Notes: a model not told the origin generated them from the letters alone. Counted from the stretch's first letter, positions 51,655-60,910 are shown. The stretch: 64,000 nucleotides of DNA from CAG-791 sp963650385 (GCA_963650385.1 CAVJLL010000003.1:27653-91652); one strand, 5' to 3'. A program made the numbers and translations.

Positions 51655-52187
51655 TTGTTGCCTCCTTCTGCTGCGGCAGCGGCCTGTTCTACCTTCTCAC
51701 CTGTAACGTCTTCATAAATGTTGATGAGCTGTGCCAGAATAATGAAAATTCCGGAAACCGGAGCGCAGCCGTACACGATGCTTCTCGGAACGCCCAGAAG
51801 TGCGGAAAACTCCATCTTTGCAGAGGCAGCGAGCTTGAATCCGCCGATGACAATCACAAAAACCGCCAGGACGAGAATCAGAACGTCGATCAAAGTCATC
51901 AGGACCTTATGCGGTGTTCCGGTCAGCTTGTCCGTGATCAGTGTCAGAGACATGTGCTCTCTTGCCGTAAAGGCATAAGCCGCACCGATGAAGCCGGTCC
52001 AAATCAGGGAATACTTCACCAGCTCCTCCGTAAATGCTGCCGGACTGTTCAATACGTATCTGGTGAAAACCTGCCACAATACCAGGAATGTCATAAATGT
52101 CAGAAGAACCGCGCAGGCAACGGAGAGGATCCGGTCCATCCAGAGCTTAATGGTTCCAAGCGTTTTCTTAATGCTTCCCTTGTTCAT
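51651..52187 (-). CDS. TRAP transporter small permease, DctQ type
   Basis: 178 residues with four membrane helices, the normal form of the small subunit. LTFMTFLVLWQVFTRYVLNS, EELVKYSLIWTGFIGAAYAF and REHMSLTLITDKL match the DctQ family. It overlaps dctP by TAATG and dctM by ATGA, so it is tightly coupled. An Ala/Glu-rich cytoplasmic C-terminal tail follows the last helix. Confidence 0.94.
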   Translation of the reverse strand: MNKGSIKKTLGTIKLWMDRILSVACAVLLTFMTFLVLWQVFTRYVLNSPAAFTEELVKYSLIWTGFIGAAYAFTAREHMSLTLITDKLTGTPHKVLMTLIDVLILVLAVFVIVIGGFKLAASAKMEFSALLGVPRSIVYGCAPVSGIFIILAQLINIYEDVTGEKVEQAAAAAEGGNK

Positions 52188-53233
52188 TATTCCGCCTCCT
52201 TTGCCTGTACATCGGCGATAACATTCAGAAGGTTATCAACTCCGGGATACTGATTGCGGTATTCCTCCACCATTCCGGCGGTTGCGTCGCGGAAGGCCTG
52301 CTTGTCGATGTCTGTTACGAAGGTAACGCCCATTTCCGTCTGAGCTTCCTCAATGGCATCGGCTACTGCCTGATCCCACATTTCCTTATGGGCATCCGTG
52401 GAATCATAGGCTGCTTCCAGAATCAGCTGCTGATCCTCTGCAGAGATCTTATCCCATACCTTCGAACTCATGACCAGAACGTCCGGAATCATGGCATGCT
52501 GGTCCTGCGAATATACCTTGCAGACCTCGCCGTGCTTACCGGTGGTAAGTGCGGTCTCGTTGTTCTCGGTTCCGTCGATAATTCCTGTCTGAAGTGCGGT
52601 GTACACATCGCCGTAGGACATGGCAACCGGCGTTCCGCCGAGTGCGCTCATCATGTCGGTCTGCGACTTCATATCCTGCACGCGGATCTTCAGGCCCTTC
52701 AGATCCTCCGGCGTGCGGATTGCCTTGTCCTTGGTGTAGAAGGAACGGGCGCCGGATGTGTAATAGGTCAGGACCACAAAGCCGTCATCTCCCGTAGAAA
52801 GGAAGAAATCACGCATCTCCTGCGAATCCATGACATTGTAGAAATCCTCGGTGTCATTGAACAGGTACGGCAGGCCGAAGGTGTTGTATGCCTCGTTGTA
52901 GGTTGCAAGGCCCGGTGCAGACACCTTGGTCATGGCGATTACGCCGGCCTGCAGCTGCTCCAGGTTCTCGTTCTCACTGCCGAGCTGTCCGTTCGGGAAA
53001 ATATTGATGATGACTCTGCCATCCGTCTTTTCCTTTACTTCCTCCGCAAACTGCGTCATTGCAATGTGCACGGTGTGCGTCTCCGAAAGTCCGTGGGCCA
53101 GTGTCAGCACGAGCGGATTCTCCGCTGTTGCTGTGTCACTTGTAGCCGCACCGGACTGTGCGGATCCGCAGCCAGTCAGTGCAGACAGTCCCAGCACTCC
53201 GGCCAGGACCACTGCTGCCAGTTTCTTAATCAT
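52187..53233 (-). CDS. TRAP transporter solute-binding lipoprotein, DctP type
   Basis: 348 residues. Lipoprotein signal with LSALTGCGSA, Cys22 being lipidated. The DctP fold is recognised by LVLTLAHGLSETHTVHIAMT, IINIFPNGQLGSENENLEQL, LKGLKIRVQDMKSQTDMMSA and GTPVAMSYGDVYTALQTGII. The Arg in LKIRVQ normally binds the ligand carboxylate, so the ligand is expected to be an acid such as a uronate or sugar acid. It lies 41 bases after GH31 and has GGAGGAG before the ATG. Confidence 0.94.
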   Translation of the reverse strand: MIKKLAAVVLAGVLGLSALTGCGSAQSGAATSDTATAENPLVLTLAHGLSETHTVHIAMTQFAEEVKEKTDGRVIINIFPNGQLGSENENLEQLQAGVIAMTKVSAPGLATYNEAYNTFGLPYLFNDTEDFYNVMDSQEMRDFFLSTGDDGFVVLTYYTSGARSFYTKDKAIRTPEDLKGLKIRVQDMKSQTDMMSALGGTPVAMSYGDVYTALQTGIIDGTENNETALTTGKHGEVCKVYSQDQHAMIPDVLVMSSKVWDKISAEDQQLILEAAYDSTDAHKEMWDQAVADAIEEAQTEMGVTFVTDIDKQAFRDATAGMVEEYRNQYPGVDNLLNVIADVQAKEAE

Positions 53234-53274
53234 GTTTCTCCTCCTTTTATTCCTTTGCTGCTTTCGTTCAGCAG

Positions 53275-55788
53275 TTACATGCCTATAAGATCAAACTGTT
53301 CAAACGAGATCAGAACCTGGTGATTCTTCTTCGGATTTGCGTATTTGATCTGTACGGACTTGAGCCGCTGACTGTAATACCAGCCCTCTGCCGCCTCTTC
53401 AAATTTGCGGCGATGCAGGAAATGCTGCAGCTCTCTTCCATCCAGCTGTACATAGAACGGTGCCTTTTCCCGATGAATGACATCCAGGGAAATGCTCTCC
53501 ACTGCAGTTTCGTAGCTGCCCTCATTTTCGAAGGACACCACGGTTTTCGTACCGGCCGTCACTGCGATCTTTGTCGTCAGATACTGGCCGTCCTGATATT
53601 CATTGGTTCTGCCGTCATCCTCGTAAAGCGTGAATTCCGAATCCACATCCGGAGCAAGAAGAATGTCGAGCCCCGTCGTCTTCTCCGTCATCAGATTCAT
53701 CAGGCGGTTCGAGGACATCGGTACGATTGCACCGGATTTCACGAACATCGGTACCGAAGAAATGTCTACCGGAATCTCGATTTCCTGACCGGCCGCATAC
53801 TCCTGTCTGGTCCGGAAATCGTAGAAGCGAATCTCTGCATTCTCCGTCTTCGGGAGATAGACCTTTCTGGTCTTCGCGCCCTTTTCCACCACGTTGGCGA
53901 TCAGGAGGCTCTCACCCCACATGAAATCCACGCCCTCCTTCCAGGTGTTCGTGTCATTCTGGAAGGCCATGAACATGGGCTCCATCAGCGGAAGTCCGGT
54001 CACGTGCGCGCGGTACATCAGGGAGTACAGATACGGGCTCATGCGGTACCGAAGGTCAATCGCCGCCTTGATGTACTGCTTCATATCACTGAACATCCAC
54101 GGCTCAGTAACCGTATTGTCTGTATTCGTTGAGTGGATGGAGAAGCGCGGCATGAATACGCCGTTCTGCACCCAGCGGACAAAGAGCTCCGGTTCCGGAG
54201 AAACGCCATAGAAGCCGCCGACATCACAGCCCGTGTTGGCCATGCCGGACAGGCCGGAGCCAAGGATGGTCGCAATATTGTATTTTAACGCTTCCCAGCA
54301 GGTCAGATTGTCACCGGCCCACACCTGCGCATACCGCTGAATGCCCGCATGGCCGGAACGGCAGACGGAGAACGGACGCACATCCTTGTTGTACTCAACA
54401 ATGGCCTCGTTGGAAAGCTTGCACATCAGGTTGCTCATCACCGGCTTCAGATTGCCGATGGTGCCGCCCTTTCCTTCAAAGTATACGCGGCAGTCCTTGT
54501 CAACCATGGAATCGTATTCGCAGTTGTCATTCCAGATCGACTCGCAGCCATACTGCAGAAGTGCGTTGGTCACGTACTCCTTCCAGCTCTTCCGGTTCTC
54601 TTCCTTCGTGAAATCGACAAAATATCCCTTGCCGCCCCACCAGGTTCCGACACCCGGCTTATCTTCCGTGCTGTCCTTTACGAACATGCCTTTTTCTTCC
54701 ATTTCGTGAAGAAGCGGATGCACCAGGAGCATGCCGGGCTTGATGTTCGGCGAGACAACAATGCCTCTCTTTTTCATCTGTGCAAACCAGTCCGCCGGAT
54801 CCTTGAAGCGGTCATAGTTCCAAGTGAAGGAGCAGCGCTTGATTCCTTCCTCGGTCTCTACGGCGCAATATCCGGAAGAGAGCTGGAAGCCGTCCGCCGG
54901 AATGTCCTCTTCTCTTGTGGTATCGATGAACTCAAGAACTGCATCGTCCGAATCCTTCGGAAGCTCCGGATAGTACATGGAAGAGCCAAGATACCCAAGT
55001 GCCGCCTTGGGAAGCAGCACGGATTTTCCCGTAAGATCCGTATAGCGCTCCACAACCTCCCGGATGGAAGGGCCTGCAATCAGGAACAGGTCCACATCTC
55101 CTGCATCTGTGCAGAAGGTCGAATAGCGGTGCCAGTAATTGCGCTTTTCCCTTCCCATGTTAAACGTGCACTCTGCCGTCGTATGGTAAAAATATCCGAC
55201 TGCCTTCCGGGACTGGCCCTGCAGCTTGATATAGAACGGAACGTGCTTGTAAAGGGAATCTGTCTCCGCCGGATTGTAGCCCATGGCATCTCCCGGTGCC
55301 ATATTCATAAACTTTTCCGCTTTATTGATATCACCGGACTTCTCACCGAAGCCATAGAAGCAATCCTCTGCCTCGATCTGGCTTGCATGGAAGCGGCGGC
55401 TGTTCGCATCCTCGCGATAAGCAAGATCCGGAATATCCGCATGCAGCTGCGTTCCGTCTGCATCGTATACGCAGATGCGGAAGGGGTTCTTCTCAATTTC
55501 CACACGAAGCTTGCTGCCCTGAATGATTGCCTTATCCTCTGCATCGGTAAGCTGCGCCTTCGCCGTCTCTACTCTGGTGCGCTCCTTCTCCAGAAGGTGA
55601 TCTGTCCTGGACTCCCACGCCGTCATGACAAGGCTGTAGGACGCCTCATCCCAATCTCCGTCAAAGCCCGCACGGATACGGAGAATATCATCTGTCAGGA
55701 ACCACAGACGAAGCTCCACTGCATCCGCTGCGATGGAATAATAGTTTTCTCTGGCGGTCACTGCGCCCGCCTTGTAGCATACCTTCAT
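53275..55788 (-). CDS. GH31 family alpha-glycosidase
   Basis: 837 residues, cytoplasmic (no signal). GH31 retaining alpha-glycosidase: N-terminal beta-sandwich with EDCFYGFGEKSGDINKAEKF, then the barrel. The nucleophile is Asp421 in SIWNDNCEYD (family W-x-D-M-N-E), the acid/base is Asp493 in VWAGDNLTCWEAL, and IPADGFQLSSGYC is the +1-side loop. Substrates of this branch range over alpha-glucosides, xylosides, galactosides and sulfoquinovosides; I cannot tell which. It is first in an operon with dctP-dctQ-dctM, so it probably acts on whatever that transporter imports. A GGAGAAGG precedes the ATG. Confidence 0.9.
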   Translation of the reverse strand: MKVCYKAGAVTARENYYSIAADAVELRLWFLTDDILRIRAGFDGDWDEASYSLVMTAWESRTDHLLEKERTRVETAKAQLTDAEDKAIIQGSKLRVEIEKNPFRICVYDADGTQLHADIPDLAYREDANSRRFHASQIEAEDCFYGFGEKSGDINKAEKFMNMAPGDAMGYNPAETDSLYKHVPFYIKLQGQSRKAVGYFYHTTAECTFNMGREKRNYWHRYSTFCTDAGDVDLFLIAGPSIREVVERYTDLTGKSVLLPKAALGYLGSSMYYPELPKDSDDAVLEFIDTTREEDIPADGFQLSSGYCAVETEEGIKRCSFTWNYDRFKDPADWFAQMKKRGIVVSPNIKPGMLLVHPLLHEMEEKGMFVKDSTEDKPGVGTWWGGKGYFVDFTKEENRKSWKEYVTNALLQYGCESIWNDNCEYDSMVDKDCRVYFEGKGGTIGNLKPVMSNLMCKLSNEAIVEYNKDVRPFSVCRSGHAGIQRYAQVWAGDNLTCWEALKYNIATILGSGLSGMANTGCDVGGFYGVSPEPELFVRWVQNGVFMPRFSIHSTNTDNTVTEPWMFSDMKQYIKAAIDLRYRMSPYLYSLMYRAHVTGLPLMEPMFMAFQNDTNTWKEGVDFMWGESLLIANVVEKGAKTRKVYLPKTENAEIRFYDFRTRQEYAAGQEIEIPVDISSVPMFVKSGAIVPMSSNRLMNLMTEKTTGLDILLAPDVDSEFTLYEDDGRTNEYQDGQYLTTKIAVTAGTKTVVSFENEGSYETAVESISLDVIHREKAPFYVQLDGRELQHFLHRRKFEEAAEGWYYSQRLKSVQIKYANPKKNHQVLISFEQFDLIGM

Positions 55789-55842
55789 ATTCCTTCTCCT
55801 TTGTGCTGCACATTCGCTGTGCCAAACTGTAACCGATGTTAA

Positions 55843-55848
55843 ATTTTA
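55843..55848 (-). promoter_or_regulatory. Candidate -10 for the GH31-TRAP operon
   Basis: Minus-strand TAAAAT about 55 bases before the GH31 start, without a good -35, as is usual for activator-dependent promoters. An 11-bp repeat ends where the -35 should begin. Confidence 0.4.
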
Positions 55849-55872
55849 GGAAAGAAACTTAGCGGAAACTAG

Positions 55873-55914
55873 ACATATTCTGCATTGATTTTATTGATTT
55901 TTTACATATTCTGC
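55873..55914. promoter_or_regulatory. Paired 11-bp direct repeats, likely AraC-type operator
   Basis: ACATATTCTGC occurs exactly at 55873-55883 and 55904-55914, 31 bases apart (about three helical turns). Between them is a second direct repeat, ATTGATTTT, twice in a row. They lie between the divergent GH31 operon and the AraC-type gene. Confidence 0.65.
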
Positions 55915-56021
55915 TCTATCGTTGCATTTGAAAGCCCCATATTTCCTCCGATACAGAGCCTGCAGCGCAATTGCCAGACGGCACACATCCCTCGGGGAAA
56001 CACGCAGAAAGCGAGACACCC

Positions 56022-56861
56022 ATGATTGATAAAGCCCAGGCCGCCATGGAAGCCGGTGTTCCGATTGCACTGGAGCTGATCAGCGGCGTCAACGACAACA
56101 TGTCCCGTTCCCATTTTCATGAATACTATGAGCTGTATTTTCTGGATTCCGGCGAACGCTACCACATGATTGATGATAAGGTGTTTCTGACATCCTCCGG
56201 TGACTTTATGCTCTTTACACCGCTCACCATGCATCACTCCTTCAGCAATCTGGACATTCCATTCTCCCGCGTCGTCATCTATTTTCGTCACGACAGCGTA
56301 TTGTCCCGGGATGTTCTGGAGGCTGTATCGGCGCCTTACCCGCTCTTTCGTCCCACCAAGGACATGCTGCGGGAGCTTCGGCGGCTGATCTACGAAATGC
56401 TCGATGAGCAGGAGCATCCGGGAGACTACCACTGGGCAGAAATGCGCAGCCTTCTGAATATGATTCTGATTCTGGTTCTGCGGCAGACCAGGGTGCGCAA
56501 ATTCTCCGGCGGCAGCCGCATCAATGAAGTGATCAGCTACATTCACGAAAACTATTCCTCCGAAATTACAATTCCGGAGCTGGCGCAGCGCTTCTCCCTC
56601 AGTGAATACTATCTGTGCCGGCAGTTTCGCAAATATGCCAACCGGAGCATCATTGAATATGTCCAGCGAACCCGCATCATGAACGCCAAGCGCCTCTTCA
56701 TGGAAACCGACAAGAACGTCACGGAGGTTGCCGCTCTGACCGGTTTTTCCAACCTGACGCACTTTAATCGCGTATTCCGGTCCATTTCCGGCCTTTCCCC
56801 TTCGGAGTACCGCAAGAAATGCCGCATGCAGCAAAAAGAAAATCCGCCCGCCGTGCCGTAG
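56022..56861 (+). CDS. AraC family transcriptional regulator, divergent from GH31-TRAP operon
   Basis: 279 residues from ATG 56022; an in-frame TTG at 55971 would lengthen it by 17 residues but neither has a strong ribosome site. The sensor domain is a cupin (RSHFHEYYELYFLDSGERYH, FTPLTMHHSFSNLD). The DNA-binding part has ITIPELAQRFSLSEYYLCRQ, VTEVAALTGFSNLTHFNRVF and GLSPSEYRK. Its divergent position and the paired repeats at 55873-55914 suggest that it activates the GH31-TRAP operon. It is followed by a terminator. Confidence 0.92.
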   Translation: MIDKAQAAMEAGVPIALELISGVNDNMSRSHFHEYYELYFLDSGERYHMIDDKVFLTSSGDFMLFTPLTMHHSFSNLDIPFSRVVIYFRHDSVLSRDVLEAVSAPYPLFRPTKDMLRELRRLIYEMLDEQEHPGDYHWAEMRSLLNMILILVLRQTRVRKFSGGSRINEVISYIHENYSSEITIPELAQRFSLSEYYLCRQFRKYANRSIIEYVQRTRIMNAKRLFMETDKNVTEVAALTGFSNLTHFNRVFRSISGLSPSEYRKKCRMQQKENPPAVP

Positions 56862-56891
56862 TCTCCCCTGCAAAGGAAACACCGGCGCAGC

Positions 56892-56928
56892 AAACGGGGC
56901 CTCCTGACTCAGGAAGCCCCGTTTTTAT
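56892..56928 (+). terminator. Intrinsic terminator after the second araC gene
   Basis: ACGGGGC (56894-56900) pairs with GCCCCGT (56916-56922), with an inner TCCTGA-x-TCAGGA extension, followed by TTTTATTT. It may also stop the converging ABC permease transcript. Confidence 0.88.
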
Positions 56929-57025
56929 TTCTGTAACACTATGCAGTCTATCTATACCCCAACGATCAGCGGCCCCCGCAGCCCGCCTGGTTCCTGCCCA
57001 GCGTTACCATCTTGTTTCTCTTTCG

Positions 57026-57925
57026 TTAGCCCTTTACAGCTCCTGTTACCATGCCTTCAATGATCTTCTTGGAGAAAGCAAAGTACAGTACCACGATGGG
57101 AAGCATGGTGATCAGCATACCGGACATAATCTTCGGATAGTCCGATGCAAACTGTCCCTTAAAGTTGGTCATTGCCAGAGGCACCGTCTGGAGCTTCTGA
57201 TTTCTGGAGCACAGAACCAGTGCAAAGGAGAATTCATTCCAGCAGCTGAAGGACTGAATGATGGCAACCGTTGTCAGAATCGGCTTTGTCACCGGAAGGA
57301 TGATCTTCACCATCGTATTCATAAAGGTACTGCCGTCAATGGCAGCCGCCTCCTCCAGCTCGATCGGCACGGATTTGATAAAGCTTTCTATCAGGAATAC
57401 GGCGATCGGAATGCCAAAGGCCACATAAGGAATAATCAGTGTAAACCACTGGTTGGCAAGCCCGAATTTATTGAATACAACATAAATCGGGACCAGCAGC
57501 GAGTGTACCGGTATCAGCAGGCCCATCAGGAAAATCGCATACAGCGGGCGGTTCAGCTTAAAATCAATTCTGGCCAGAATGTAGCCGATAATAAAGCCGA
57601 ACACAAGAATCAGCAGTACCGAAAGAACCGTGGTCCGGACGCTGTTGAGCATCGAGCTTCCAAGGTGGTAATCCTTGTTCGTCAGTACCTTGATGTAATT
57701 CTCAAAGGTCGGATTGGTCGGCAGGCCGACAACATCTGCATTGAATTCCCTCTTTTTCTTCAGCGAAGAATAGAACATCCAGATCAGCGGAAAGATGCAG
57801 GAAAATGAGAAGATCCACAGAACAACATTGATAAACGCTGCCAGAGCGCCTGTTCCGAATTTCTGCAGCGGAGTCTTCGGTCCGACAACCTTCGGAGCAG
57901 TATACGGTCTCCTAGTTCTAGCCAT
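57026..57925 (-). CDS. ABC sugar transporter permease, MalG/UgpE type
   Basis: 299 residues with six membrane helices. Carbohydrate uptake type 1 (CUT1) permease: the EAA loop that docks the ATPase is ELEEAAAIDGSTFMNTMVKI, followed by ILPVTKP. The C-terminal KIIEGMVTGAVKG is a CUT1 signature. It overlaps the partner permease gene as TAATG. No ATPase gene is nearby, so a shared MsmK-like ATPase elsewhere is expected. Confidence 0.95.
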   Translation of the reverse strand: MARTRRPYTAPKVVGPKTPLQKFGTGALAAFINVVLWIFSFSCIFPLIWMFYSSLKKKREFNADVVGLPTNPTFENYIKVLTNKDYHLGSSMLNSVRTTVLSVLLILVFGFIIGYILARIDFKLNRPLYAIFLMGLLIPVHSLLVPIYVVFNKFGLANQWFTLIIPYVAFGIPIAVFLIESFIKSVPIELEEAAAIDGSTFMNTMVKIILPVTKPILTTVAIIQSFSCWNEFSFALVLCSRNQKLQTVPLAMTNFKGQFASDYPKIMSGMLITMLPIVVLYFAFSKKIIEGMVTGAVKG

Positions 57926-58821
57926 TATTCCACCCCCTTATCCTTCATCAGGAAGTCTACAAGAGTGCGGCTGCCCTGAATGACAACCAAGCTGATGATA
58001 AAGATTCCGACGGAGATTGCAGAGCCATATCCCATGTTGGACTGTTCAAAGGATACCTTGTATCCATACAGAGCCATAACCATGGACGATGTGCCCGGTC
58101 CGCCTGCGGTCATTGTGTAAATATGATCGAATACCTTCATGTTGCCGGCAACGCAGAGCGTAAGGCAGACGACCAGCATATTCTTAATAAGAGGAAGTAC
58201 GATGTAAACGGCTCTCTGAAAGGCATTTGCGCCGTCCAGCTCTGCCACCTCAAAGATCTCTCTGTCAACTGCTGCAATGGCTGCAAACAGGATAACCATA
58301 TAATATCCGATGTATTGCCATACCAGCGGGACGCAGACACAGCCCAGAACCAGACTCGGTTCATTCAGCCACACCTTTACAGCGTCTGCATGGCCGATCT
58401 GCTCAAGAAACCAGTTCAGGATTCCTCTTTTGTAGTCGAAGATCATGGTCCAGATCAGTCCGATATAAACGGCTGAAATGGTGCTCGGAAAGAAACCGAA
58501 GGTTCTGTGAATTCCTTTGCATTTGGCAAGTCTGGACTGAACCATCAGCACCAGAATAAATGCAATTCCAACCTGTCCGAGAATACAGACCAGAACAATC
58601 AGCAGGTTATGCCATACCGATTCCCAGAAGGTCGCATCGGATATCAGCTTGCTGTAATTCGCCAGGCCGCTGAACGTCTTATTCGGTCCGCCCTTCCACT
58701 CATAAAAGCTGTAAAACAAAGCGGTAAGAAGCGGCAGAAAAACCGAAAAAACATACCAGACAACCGGGACAGCCAGAAGAGCAACGACGGTACTCGTTTT
58801 GGGTTTAATTGCTTTTAGCAT
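57925..58821 (-). CDS. ABC sugar transporter permease, MalF/UgpA type
   Basis: 298 residues from ATG 58821 (GGGGG five bases upstream); a GTG at 58827 is the alternative. Six membrane helices. CUT1 first permease: PVVWYVFSVFLPLLTALFYS, GIHRTFGFFPSTISAVYIGL and the EAA loop DREIFEVAELDGANAFQRAV. It sits 118 bases after the binding-protein gene, separated by a strong hairpin, and overlaps the second permease gene. Confidence 0.95.
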   Translation of the reverse strand: MLKAIKPKTSTVVALLAVPVVWYVFSVFLPLLTALFYSFYEWKGGPNKTFSGLANYSKLISDATFWESVWHNLLIVLVCILGQVGIAFILVLMVQSRLAKCKGIHRTFGFFPSTISAVYIGLIWTMIFDYKRGILNWFLEQIGHADAVKVWLNEPSLVLGCVCVPLVWQYIGYYMVILFAAIAAVDREIFEVAELDGANAFQRAVYIVLPLIKNMLVVCLTLCVAGNMKVFDHIYTMTAGGPGTSSMVMALYGYKVSFEQSNMGYGSAISVGIFIISLVVIQGSRTLVDFLMKDKGVE

Positions 58822-58845
58822 AGACACCCCCTACTCTTTTTATAA

Positions 58846-58879
58846 GCATGGCCCCGCGGAGTACTCCTCGGGGCCATGC
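58846..58879 (-). terminator. Intergenic hairpin between binding protein and permeases
   Basis: GCATGGCCCCG (58846-58856) pairs perfectly with CGGGGCCATGC (58869-58879), with an inner GGAG/CTCC pairing. No T-run follows immediately. Such hairpins after a binding-protein gene often raise its mRNA level relative to the permeases; attenuation is the alternative. Confidence 0.75.
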
Positions 58880-58939
58880 CATATGCTCCTAAAATTCCTT
58901 GTACCTGTGGTAACCAGGTACGATCTTCTTACCTCTTAA

Positions 58940-60400
58940 TTACTTCTTGAGGTAGTTCTCCTCATAGGATGCCTGAATCTCAGCTGCAAGATCCTTGGCA
59001 GATCCGCTTCCGTTCATAAGCTCCTGAAGTCCGGTGTTGCATACAGACCATACTGCAGAATCAACGTAGGAATCGTAAATCTCGCAGGGAGTCGTATCAA
59101 CGTAGGAGTAGTTGTAGAACGCCTGTGTTACTTCATCAAAGCCGGAAAGGTCAACATCAGCAACCTTTGTAAGTCCGCCGAGTGCATAATTCTCAGCAAC
59201 GTAGGTAGCAAAATCAGGTCCTGTTACATACTCGCAGAAGTCGATGCAGGCTGCCAGCTTATCCGGATCATCTGCAACCTTCGAGTTGATTGCCATTGCA
59301 TATCCAAGGCCGATGTTCTGAGACTTCGGATCCTCGGTAGCATCGGAGGGCTGAGGAAGAACTGCAAAGCCGATGTTGTTGTAAGCATCTTCATCGCTTT
59401 CCTTCAGAGTAGCTGCAATGTAGGACTCATCCCAGTTGCCGCCGATAAAGGCCGGATAATCGCCTGCGATGAAGTATTCACGGGCATCCTCATTGGTTAC
59501 ACTGTTGAAATCTGCATTAAAGATTCCGCTCTGGAAGATATCCTGTGTGAACTGCAGTGCTGCAACGAAGGTGTCATCGGTGAAGGCAGCCTCACCGTCG
59601 CCATCGATGATGTGCTGGAACCATTCCTTGCCGGTGTAGCGATCGCCCAGGCAGCTGAGGAAGTCGGAGTTCGCCTGCCACTGTCCGCCGTTGCCGAATG
59701 CAATCGTGCCGTCATAGCCGTTTGCCTTGAAGTATTCGTCAGCCTTCTTTACATCTTCCCAGTTGTCCGGGAATGCATCGAAGCCGGCATCCTTCCATGC
59801 AGCCTTGTCATAAACTACAACCGTGCAGGTACCGCCGGTCAGAACCGGAAGGCCGTACAGCTTGTCGCCGTCCTTGAACGGCGTGAAATAATCCTGATTG
59901 TAGTCAGCGTAGTAAGGGGACTCCTTGATGATGTCAGTCATATCCAGGATCAGTCCCTGTGCCGCCCAGGACTTAGTATTCATGCCCTGCAGAAGGAATA
60001 CATCCGGAAGATCTCCGGCCGCTGCCATCGTAGCGATCTGTGTCTTGTACTCATCGTTTGCAAGAACATTTTCCTGAAGATCGATGCCGGAATTGGCTTC
60101 TTTCCAGTTCGCGATCATCGTACGGAAGCCGTCCGATCCGCCGTTGCCTTCCGATTCCTCGGATGTGCTGTAGTGCATCAGGCTGATGGTTCCGGTATAT
60201 GCCAGTGCATCGCCAGATGCCTCGGAGGTCTCTTCCGATGCTGCCTCAGAGGTTTCCTCTGCAGCTGCTTCCGTGGTCTCTTCCGCTGCAGCAGTCTCTT
60301 CCGAAGCAGAGGAATCGCTGGATCCGGAGGATCCGCATCCGGCAAGAATCCCTGCCAGCATTGTCGAAGCAAGCAACACGCTTAATACCTTTTTCTTCAT
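58940..60400 (-). CDS. ABC transporter extracellular sugar-binding lipoprotein
   Basis: 486 residues from ATG 60400 (GGAGG seven bases upstream). Lipobox LAGILAGCGS with Cys22, then an unusually acidic Ser/Glu/Thr/Ala linker (residues 23-66, many EET and EAA units) that probably spans the cell wall. The body is a family 1 solute-binding fold: TISLMHYSTSEES, VLANDEYKTQIATMAAAGDL, PDVFLLQGMN, DYFTPFKDGDKLYGLPVLTG, YPAFIGGNWDESYI. It is first in the ABC operon with its own promoter. The ligand is unknown; a mannoside is plausible from the neighbouring GH2 gene. Confidence 0.95.
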   Translation of the reverse strand: MKKKVLSVLLASTMLAGILAGCGSSGSSDSSASEETAAAEETTEAAAEETSEAASEETSEASGDALAYTGTISLMHYSTSEESEGNGGSDGFRTMIANWKEANSGIDLQENVLANDEYKTQIATMAAAGDLPDVFLLQGMNTKSWAAQGLILDMTDIIKESPYYADYNQDYFTPFKDGDKLYGLPVLTGGTCTVVVYDKAAWKDAGFDAFPDNWEDVKKADEYFKANGYDGTIAFGNGGQWQANSDFLSCLGDRYTGKEWFQHIIDGDGEAAFTDDTFVAALQFTQDIFQSGIFNADFNSVTNEDAREYFIAGDYPAFIGGNWDESYIAATLKESDEDAYNNIGFAVLPQPSDATEDPKSQNIGLGYAMAINSKVADDPDKLAACIDFCEYVTGPDFATYVAENYALGGLTKVADVDLSGFDEVTQAFYNYSYVDTTPCEIYDSYVDSAVWSVCNTGLQELMNGSGSAKDLAAEIQASYEENYLKK

Positions 60401-60481
60401 TTCTTTCCCTCCTATACATTTATACGTTTCTTTGTACTTAAACCCCTTCGTGTTTCCCTCGTTTAAGTATCTTTTAGTTGC

Positions 60482-60510
60482 ATGATATGTCTTTTTGCAT
60501 AATAAATCAA
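60482..60510 (-). promoter_or_regulatory. Promoter of the ABC sugar transporter operon
   Basis: On the minus strand TTGATT (60505-60510) and TATCAT (60482-60487) with a 17-base spacer, giving an approximately 75-base leader. Confidence 0.7.
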
Positions 60511-60760
60511 CGATTTTCCGCATTTTTTGATGCGTCATACACACATTTATAAGAATATCATAAATCGCATATGTCGTTTTTGTGCACCTTTCCCCGCATT
60601 TTCTTTATTTTCTTAAACGTTTTCGTTCTCTTTAGCCTTAATTTCAGTTAAATAAATATGTGTTCTCTGCGCCCAGGGCGTGGCGCAGCGCAGCACGCCG
60701 CAGGGAAACGCCATTCCGTTCCTTTTGTGCCGGAGCATAAAGCGCAAGGAAGATGCCGTT

Positions 60761-60800
60761 AAAAAAGCCCCGGCGCATTTCACTGCACCGAGGCTTTTGC
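60761..60800 (-). terminator. Terminator after GH2 beta-mannosidase
   Basis: On the minus strand GCAAAAGCCTCGGTGCA pairs, with mismatches, with TGCGCCGGGGCTTTTTT; the stem runs into a T6 tract. It lies about 110 bases after the GH2 stop. Confidence 0.8.
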
Positions 60801-60910
60801 ATTGTTGTCTGTTCAAATGAGGTTGGGGGCTAAAAAGCTTTTCCCAGCAACAGCCGGACCACTGCATGCTCACCGTTCCCACAATCAACGTGTTGTACAA
60901 GGTGCGGCCG

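Larger units (their letters stand above)
60401..60910. other. Intergenic region between GH2 and ABC operon (510 bp)
   Basis: It holds the ABC operon promoter (60482-60510), a roughly 170-base GC-rich stretch with no recognised feature, and the GH2 terminator (60761-60800). A 139-codon minus-strand ORF here (60613-61032) is out of frame with the end of GH2 and looks spurious. No RNA gene was recognised. Confidence 0.6.

Noticed and set aside
54349..55842. 497-codon plus-strand frame opposite GH31
   Set aside because: Shadow of GH31; no family features, and it crosses the GH31 promoter.
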